Shown: positions 58,861-64,000 of the stretch, in pieces | How positions within the stretch are numbered: position 1 is the stretch's first letter | How the letters are laid out: each line of letters opens with the position of its first letter | Assembly: GCF_002259485.1 (NCBI RefSeq) | Contig: NZ_NPGA01000019.1 | Coordinates: forward strand, 310,001 to 374,000 | Length of the DNA: 64,000 nt | Direction: 5' to 3' | Origin: Rhodococcus sp. 14-1411-2a | Lineage (GTDB): Bacteria; Actinomycetota; Actinomycetes; Mycobacteriales; Mycobacteriaceae | The notes under the pieces: generated by a model | Told to the model about the DNA's origin: nothing | The model's input: the letters and a program-made list of their open reading frames with translations, nothing else | Database searches by the model: none | Made by a program: the position numbers and the translations under genes

Positions 58861-60444
58861 CTACCGGCCCGTGCGCCCTGTCACCCGCTGCGCGGCGAGC
58901 TTTCCCGACACCAGAACCGTGGGGACGCCCACTCCAGGAGTCGTGCCCGAGCCGGCGAGAACCACGTTGTCGAGCCCGGCGACCATGTTCTTGCGTCGGA
59001 ACGGTCCGGTCTGCCTGAACACGTGGGCGGACGAGAACGGAGAACCCTCGATCATGCCCTTCTGCGCCCAGGTCTCGGGTGTGTCGATGTGGTCGAGCGT
59101 GAATCCGTCGAGCAGACCCTTGTATCCGCGAGCCTCCAGAGTCGTCAGGATCTCGTTCAGATACGGCTGCGCCAGCTCGCCCCACGGCAGTGGAGCGCTG
59201 TCGAGATTGGGGCACGGTGCGAGGATCGACACCGGTTCGCTGCGTACTCCGCCGCGCACCACTTCGAGATCGGGATCGCTCACCGACGGTCGGGTGATCA
59301 GCAGGGACGGATCGGCCATCAACGATCCCTTGCCCGATCGCGCGGTGATGCGGCGGAAGGTCTCGGCCCATTCGTCGCCGAAGTCGATGGTGTGGTGAGC
59401 GCGGGCGGGCCACGTCTCCGTCAGCTCGACGGGAACGGTTCCGTGCGCGACGACCGCCGACGGTGAGACCACGCCGTATCCGTTCCGTCGGCCCTTCTTC
59501 GACACCGACGCCCTGTCGAGGAGTCGATCGACGACGGGCAGGTCTGCGGTGAGAACGAGTGCGTCGCAGGCGATTCGACCACCGGCTGCGGTGATCACGG
59601 AGTCGGCCCGACCCCGGTCGACGGTGATGTCGACGATCTCGGTGCCGAGTTCGAGCGTGCCGCCTGCGGTGACGAACGCGTCGGCCATGGCCTTGGCGAT
59701 GGCCGCCATCCCTCCCTCGGGGAAGAACACTCCGAGGGAGGTGTCCATGTGCGCGATGGCTCCGTAGACCGCCAGGGCCTTCTGGGGTGCCATGCCTGCG
59801 TAGAGCGCCTGGAACGTGAAGACGCGGCGTAGGCGGGTGTCCTTCAGGAACTTGTCGACGCGGGGCCCGAGGCGACCGAAGCCGCCCAGTTTCGTGAGTG
59901 TCGCGGTGTCGGAGATCGCAGCTTTCGATCCCACGAGATCGAGCGGTGAATCGAAGTTCGAGTCGATGAAGCGGTCGAACTCGGCGTCGAAGATGTCGGC
60001 GAGCCAGCGTCGCAGTTCGCGGTATCCCTGCGCCTCGGCGGGGCCGCAGGTGCGTTCCACCTCGGCCGCCATGGCCTCGGGATCGGAGTAGACGTCGATG
60101 GACGTGCCGTCGGCGTAGCGCGTGTGATAGGACGGCGACAGGGCCGTCAGCCGAATCGGCGGCGTGGTCGATTCGAAGTCGGCGCCCACGGCGGCGAGTG
60201 CCTCGAGCACCAGGTTCGGCATCGTCAACACGCTTGCACCGTTGTCGATGTCGTAGAGGTGCGATCCGTCGGTGTCCGACACCGGGTACACCCCGACGCG
60301 GCCGCCCACGGTCTCGTGACGCTCGACGAGCGTGACTTTTCTGCCCGCTCCCAGTAGGTGCAGACCGGCGGCGAGGCCTGACAATCCGGCTCCCACGACG
60401 ACGACGGAGTCGGTGGTGCCGGAGACCGTGCGGAACGAAGACAT
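58861..60444 (-). CDS. crtI: Phytoene desaturase (CrtI family)
   Basis: FAD enzyme converting phytoene stepwise to lycopene or neurosporene. The 527-residue protein has an N-terminal dinucleotide-binding motif VVVGAGLSGLAAGLHLLG followed by VERHETVGGRVG (residues 14-50), the AQGYRELRRWLADIF region near 130, and the C-terminal carotenoid-desaturase signature GVGVPTVLVSGKLAAQRV. The ATG at 60444 follows crtE by 12 bases. A longer frame upstream lies over crtE and was rejected. Number of desaturation steps cannot be told from sequence. Confidence 0.93.
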   Translation of the reverse strand: MSSFRTVSGTTDSVVVVGAGLSGLAAGLHLLGAGRKVTLVERHETVGGRVGVYPVSDTDGSHLYDIDNGASVLTMPNLVLEALAAVGADFESTTPPIRLTALSPSYHTRYADGTSIDVYSDPEAMAAEVERTCGPAEAQGYRELRRWLADIFDAEFDRFIDSNFDSPLDLVGSKAAISDTATLTKLGGFGRLGPRVDKFLKDTRLRRVFTFQALYAGMAPQKALAVYGAIAHMDTSLGVFFPEGGMAAIAKAMADAFVTAGGTLELGTEIVDITVDRGRADSVITAAGGRIACDALVLTADLPVVDRLLDRASVSKKGRRNGYGVVSPSAVVAHGTVPVELTETWPARAHHTIDFGDEWAETFRRITARSGKGSLMADPSLLITRPSVSDPDLEVVRGGVRSEPVSILAPCPNLDSAPLPWGELAQPYLNEILTTLEARGYKGLLDGFTLDHIDTPETWAQKGMIEGSPFSSAHVFRQTGPFRRKNMVAGLDNVVLAGSGTTPGVGVPTVLVSGKLAAQRVTGRTGR

Positions 60445-60455
60445 GGCGCTCTCTT

Positions 60456-61577
60456 TCAGTACTGCCGTTGGATGGCGGCGGTTGCCATGGCGCGCAGGTG
60501 CGCGGCAGCGACCGGTTCGATCGAACTGTTGTCGAGGGCTGCGACGGCCCGGGTCCCGAGGTCGTCGATCTGTTTCTCGACCGCGTCCACTGCGCCGAGT
60601 TCGACGAGAATGGACCGGATGTCGGCCACTTCGTCGGCGTCGAGTTCGGTCCCGAGGCTGGCCCTGATCGTGGCTGCGTGATCCGGCCTCGTCTCGTCCG
60701 CCTTCTGCAGTGCCAGCGCGATCAGGACGGTGCGTTTGCCCTCGGTGATGTCGTCGCCGGACGGTTTGCCGGTCACCTCGGGATCGCCGAACACTCCGAG
60801 GAGGTCGTCGCGCAGCTGGAACGCGATTCCGATGTCCGCACCGAAGTTGCGGTAGGCCGAGATCAGGTTCTCGTCGGCATCGGCGAGGACTGCCCCGAGA
60901 TGAAGCGGCCGCTCGACTGTGTACGCGGCGGTCTTGTAGCGGTTGACGCGCATTGCCGCCGCAACGCTCTCGTCGGTGCCTGCCTCGGCTTCGATGTCGA
61001 GCAACTGACCGCCGAGAACCTCCGTGCGCATCGCCGACCACACCGGCTGGACTCGCCGCGCGGCATCGGCGTCGATACCCGACTCGCGCAGTAGATCGTC
61101 GGCCCAGCACAGAGCGAGATCGCCGACGAGTATCGCTGCCGATTCACCGAAATGGTCCGCACAGCCGGTCCAGCCCGCGTCCCGGTGCCGTTGGGCGAAG
61201 CCGACGTGCACGGTCGGGAAACCGCGTCGCGTGCTGGACGAGTCGATGATGTCGTCGTGGATCAGAGCGCAGGCCTGGATCAGTTCGAGCGCCGAACACG
61301 CCCGCAGCACTGCCTCGGCGCGGGCACCGGTGGATTCTCCGCCTGCACCGAGCCACGCAGTCCAGGCGAACGCGGGGCGCATGCGTTTGCCGCCGCGAAG
61401 CACGAACGCCTCGAGATCGGCCACGGCATCGGGGTAGCCGCCGCCGACGGTGTCCACGACACCTCGGCGCGAGGCGAAGAACTCGGCGAGAGTCGCGTCG
61501 ACTGCCGAACGCATCGCCTTCGGGTCGTTCGCGGCGACGGGGGCGTCGGCTACGGGTGAAGAAAAGTCTCCGGACAG
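60456..61577 (-). CDS. crtE: Geranylgeranyl diphosphate synthase (polyprenyl synthetase)
   Basis: Makes the C20 precursor for phytoene. The first aspartate-rich motif is HDDIIDSSSTRRG, preceded by GKRMRPAF. The second, QLRDDLLGVFGD, has the DDxxG/D pattern. Positionally it equals Rv2173 (idsA2). The start is uncertain: a perfect GGAGG lies 6 bases before a CTG at 61577 (373 residues), while the first ATG is at 61514 (352 residues) and lacks a good ribosome-binding site. Both begin before the catalytic part. A much longer open frame to 61706 has a non-coding look. Confidence 0.87.
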   Translation of the reverse strand: MSGDFSSPVADAPVAANDPKAMRSAVDATLAEFFASRRGVVDTVGGGYPDAVADLEAFVLRGGKRMRPAFAWTAWLGAGGESTGARAEAVLRACSALELIQACALIHDDIIDSSSTRRGFPTVHVGFAQRHRDAGWTGCADHFGESAAILVGDLALCWADDLLRESGIDADAARRVQPVWSAMRTEVLGGQLLDIEAEAGTDESVAAAMRVNRYKTAAYTVERPLHLGAVLADADENLISAYRNFGADIGIAFQLRDDLLGVFGDPEVTGKPSGDDITEGKRTVLIALALQKADETRPDHAATIRASLGTELDADEVADIRSILVELGAVDAVEKQIDDLGTRAVAALDNSSIEPVAAAHLRAMATAAIQRQY

Positions 61578-61708
61578 GACGATCCTCCAAGGTTGCTGTG
61601 AATTGCGTGGATTCCGGTTCCCACAGTAATAGCCGCGCACACCCTGGGCCGACGTGCAGCGAACATCTCTCGTCCGGGAGGCCTCACGGGCGTCGGTGGG
61701 GCGCAACC

Positions 61709-61714
61709 TATGAT
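61709..61714 (+). promoter_or_regulatory. -10 box for leaderless metF
   Basis: TATGAT followed by 6 bases and the GTG at 61721. This fits a leaderless start and favours GTG 61721 over the GTG at 61763. Confidence 0.5.
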
Positions 61715-61720
61715 CTTCGG

Positions 61721-62689
61721 GTGAGCGAAGAATCCGTCAGGGGGCGGTCGAGTCGAGGATTCGTGACGAGAACACCGTCCATCGTCGACCGGCTACGGAC
61801 AGAACCCGAGGCCAGGATCCCGTTCTCGGTGGAGTTCTCGCCTCCACGAGACGCGGAGGCCGAAGCCAGGCTGTGGCGAGCGGTTCGTGAGTTCGAACAA
61901 CTTCAGCCCGCATTCGTGTCGATGACCTACGGCGCAGGCGGCTCGACCCGCGATCGAACGGTGCGCGTCACCGGGCAGATCGCCGAGGAGACCACCCTCC
62001 TCCCTGTGGCGCATCTCACTGCCGTCTCGCACAGTGTGGACGAACTGCGATCGATGGTCGGGTCGTACGCGGACCGCGGCATCACCAACATTCTCGTACT
62101 GCGAGGAGATCCCCCCGGAGATCCACTGGGCGACTGGGAGAAGCATCCGGACGGAGTCGAGTACGCCGAGGAGCTGGTCCGGTTGGTACGTGATCTCGGC
62201 GACTTCCACGTCGGCGTGGCGTCGTTCCCCGAAGGTCACCACCGCGCCGCCGACCTCGAGCAGGACACCCGGTGCCTGGTCGGCAAGTTGCGGGCGGGTG
62301 CCGAGTACTCGATCACTCAGATGTTCTTCGATGTGGACGACTACCTGCGCCTGCGGGACCGCGTGAGTGCGTTCGACGCCGAGCAGGGTGCCAAGCCGAT
62401 CATTCCCGAGATCATGCCCATCACCTCACTTCGTTCGGTTCGCCGGATGCTCGAGCTCTCGGGCACAACGCTTCCGTCGCACCTGGACGAGAAGTTCACT
62501 CGCGCAGCAGGATCCGGTCCCGAAGAGGACCGCGCCGCCGTCCGAGAGGTGGGCATCGAACTCGCCACGAACATCGGTGAGCGCCTGATCTCCGAGGGCG
62601 CGCCCGGATTGCACTTCATCACCCTGAACTTCGCGCGCGCGACGCGTGAGGTATTGAGCAATCTGGGGCTCGCGGCCGCACGAGTGTGA
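61721..62689 (+). CDS. metF: 5,10-methylenetetrahydrofolate reductase
   Basis: Flavin enzyme giving 5-methyltetrahydrofolate for methionine synthesis. The 322-residue protein has FSVEFSPPRDAEAEARLW, FVSMTYGAGGSTRDRT, TNILVLRGDPPGD, GVASFPEGHH and QMFFDVDDYLRLRDR, all in the order of MetF. Rv2172c is the positional equivalent; it has been described as a non-canonical MTHFR, so biochemical equivalence is not certain. It lies divergent from crtE and convergent with the GT2 gene, with 6 bases between stops. Confidence 0.88.
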   Translation: MSEESVRGRSSRGFVTRTPSIVDRLRTEPEARIPFSVEFSPPRDAEAEARLWRAVREFEQLQPAFVSMTYGAGGSTRDRTVRVTGQIAEETTLLPVAHLTAVSHSVDELRSMVGSYADRGITNILVLRGDPPGDPLGDWEKHPDGVEYAEELVRLVRDLGDFHVGVASFPEGHHRAADLEQDTRCLVGKLRAGAEYSITQMFFDVDDYLRLRDRVSAFDAEQGAKPIIPEIMPITSLRSVRRMLELSGTTLPSHLDEKFTRAAGSGPEEDRAAVREVGIELATNIGERLISEGAPGLHFITLNFARATREVLSNLGLAAARV

Positions 62690-62695
62690 GACGGG

Positions 62696-63865
62696 TCAGG
62701 GCTCGCGGCGCGGCATCGGGCGCGACTTCCACGACAGCGAGCCACGACGCCTGCGCACGTGGGATTCCGCGACGAGGCCGACGAACGCGAGAATCGACAC
62801 CGGGTGCAGCGCAGCATCGACTGCGTCGACCACCCCGAACCGCGATCCCACCTCGCTGCGCCGGGTGGACATCCGAGACACCGTTCCCGCGAGATACCCG
62901 GCGAGGCCGAGGCGACGTGTGACACCCGAGGACGTGAGCGCGGTGATCGGGGGCAGTACGTACACTGCCGTCAGTGCCAGGGCCGCCGCAGCCGAACCGG
63001 CCGGTCCACCGAACTCGCTCCACAACCACCGGCTGTAGCCGGACCGCAACTCCGCGGCCGATCGGTACATCCGGCATCGGACGAACCCCGCACCCGACGC
63101 CACCGCCGTCGAGAATCCCCGTCGACGCAGAGCGCGTGCCAGATCCAGGTCCTCGGTTGCGCTCGCCGCCACGCAGCTGTGGCCCCCGATGGCGCGATAG
63201 GCGGCGGCGTCGAAGGCCATGAACTGCCCGCAGGCGACCGCCATCGACGGTGCGAGAGTGGCGTTGCCCAGAGGTACCGGAAGCGTGGACATCCACGACC
63301 AGGCGAGCAGCGGCTGGACGAGTCGCTCGACGGTGCTCTCGGCAAGTTGCTCCGGCCACGGGCACAGCAGGGAGGCGCCGCGCCGTCGCAGTACCCGGGC
63401 CGCTGCCGCCACCGCCTCCGGTTCGAGTCGCACATCGGCATCGACGAACACGATCAGCGACGTCATCGGGTCGTCCTCGTCGGCCAGTCTGGCGAGCTCG
63501 GCGCACGCTGCGGCCTTGCCGGTCCAGCCGGCCGGGGGAGCGACACCGGAGGTCACGACGCGAATCCTCGGGTCACCGTCCGCAGCCGCACGGGCAGCGG
63601 ACGCCGTTCCGTCGGTCGAATCGTCGTCGAGGACGATCACGCGCAGGTTTGTGCACGATCGTTGCCGCGTGAGGTCGCCGATCAGCGCAGGCAGCGTCGC
63701 AACCTCGTTGCGGGCGGGAATGCAGACGACGACGCGCTCGGTGACGTCGTGGTCCGGGGAGCGCAGGCTCGGCATGAACCGAGAGTTGAACACGGAGACC
63801 GCGGCCGACGCTGTCGCGAGGACGCTTGCCGTCGCCGTCGTGCGCGCGAGCAGGCGGGCTCTCAC
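62696..63865 (-). CDS. Family 2 glycosyltransferase, probably carotenoid-linked
   Basis: Membrane-associated glycosyltransferase of 389 residues. A short hydrophobic segment precedes the GT2 fold: VVVCIPARNEVATLPALIGDL, VLDDDSTDGT (nucleotide-sugar aspartates), VFVDADVRLEPE (DXD) and ATEDLDLARALRRRGF (ED motif), then two hydrophobic segments at the C-terminus. GT2 enzymes next to carotenoid genes in Rhodococcus and in some bacteria act as CruC/CruG-type carotenoid glycosyltransferases. The GTG at 63865 overlaps the stop of the next gene upstream by GTGA. The acceptor is inferred, not shown. Confidence 0.8.
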   Translation of the reverse strand: MRARLLARTTATASVLATASAAVSVFNSRFMPSLRSPDHDVTERVVVCIPARNEVATLPALIGDLTRQRSCTNLRVIVLDDDSTDGTASAARAAADGDPRIRVVTSGVAPPAGWTGKAAACAELARLADEDDPMTSLIVFVDADVRLEPEAVAAAARVLRRRGASLLCPWPEQLAESTVERLVQPLLAWSWMSTLPVPLGNATLAPSMAVACGQFMAFDAAAYRAIGGHSCVAASATEDLDLARALRRRGFSTAVASGAGFVRCRMYRSAAELRSGYSRWLWSEFGGPAGSAAAALALTAVYVLPPITALTSSGVTRRLGLAGYLAGTVSRMSTRRSEVGSRFGVVDAVDAALHPVSILAFVGLVAESHVRRRRGSLSWKSRPMPRREP

Positions 63866-64000
63866 ACAGACGTTCTGTCGGTGGAGCTTCCGGAGTCGGT
63901 GTTGCGCGACCCGCGGCCCCGCAGCGGTGGGTTGCGCGACACCCATGCCATGGCCCCGACGATGGCCGCGACGCCGACGGTCACGCCGCCCACGATGCCG
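63862..64000 (-). CDS. C-terminal end of a membrane protein, cut by the window edge
   Basis: The last 45 codons of a gene that continues beyond the right edge. The visible part has a membrane helix (IVGGVTVGVAAIVGAMAW) followed by a hydrophilic Arg/Ser/Asn-rich tail ending in TDRTSV. Its stop overlaps the start of the GT2 gene (GTGA), so the two are translationally coupled. Given the carotenoid context it might be a cyclase or a hydratase subunit (CruF/DUF422 or heterodimeric lycopene cyclase type), but the fragment is too short to decide. Confidence 0.6.
   Translation of the reverse strand, partial: GIVGGVTVGVAAIVGAMAWVSRNPPLRGRGSRNTDSGSSTDRTSV

Overview
The window is high-G+C actinobacterial chromosome, most likely a Rhodococcus-type member of the Mycobacteriales (Corynebacteriales). 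The evidence is gene content and order. Read left to right it follows, with the map inverted, the Mycobacterium tuberculosis block from glnA2 (Rv2222c) to the MetF-like Rv2172c. Actinobacterial respiratory genes (qcrCAB, ctaC/E/F), mannosyl-lipid genes (pimB, mptA, a GT87 mannosyltransferase) and mycobacterial-type DUFs are all present. Carotenoid genes and several small inserted genes separate it from M. tuberculosis and point to Rhodococcus. I saw no rRNA, tRNA, insertion sequence, prophage or CRISPR array.

Layout. 1-9.1 kb: nitrogen assimilation (end of glnA2, glnE, glnA1), with a four-gene glycine-betaine/choline-type ABC importer sitting between glnE and glnA1. 9.2-15.1 kb: lipoate synthesis and use (lipA, lipB, dlaT) with three conserved accessory genes. 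15.5-19.8 kb: a small conserved protein, leucyl aminopeptidase, gcvT and ilvE. 19.8-25.6 kb: cobalamin tail assembly (cobS, cobT, cobU plus a DUF3043 protein), glycerate kinase, an IscA-type Fe-S protein and an adoK-like sugar kinase. 25.7-34.6 kb: asnB, then the bcc-aa3 respiratory supercomplex (ctaC, ctaF, qcrB, qcrA, qcrC, ctaE) interrupted by a small XRE-type regulator. 34.7-38.9 kb: trpD, a stand-alone Lrp/AsnC RAM domain, an exonuclease/GIY-YIG fusion and a small CxxC protein. 39-42.5 kb: cell-wall genes (two NlpC/P60 hydrolases, the first behind a c-di-AMP type riboswitch, and a membrane-anchored HExxH protease). 42.5-53.5 kb: envelope lipid and aromatic metabolism (pimB, fadD15, two SRPBCC proteins, an ArsA-like ATPase, a CxxCxxC protein, a ROK kinase, a PlsC-type acyltransferase, a GT87 mannosyltransferase, an exoribonuclease, aroG). 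53.5-64 kb: pknL with four PASTA repeats opposite its Rv2175c-type partner, mptA, and carotenoid genes (crtE, crtI, crtB, a GT2 glycosyltransferase and the end of a membrane protein) around metF.

How it fits together. GlnE adenylylates GlnA1, and a GlnR-type operator lies in front of glnA1. LipB and LipA make the lipoyl groups carried by the two lipoyl domains of DlaT. The Qcr/Cta genes encode a fused respiratory complex. PimB, MptA and the GT87 enzyme act successively in phosphatidylinositol-mannoside/lipomannan synthesis. CrtE, CrtB and CrtI make an acyclic carotene that the GT2 enzyme may glycosylate. Several genes (9219, 17536, 18678, 22992, 42491, 51624, 52161, 55715, 61721) have a TANNNT -10 box 6-7 bases before the start codon, so they are probably transcribed as leaderless mRNAs.
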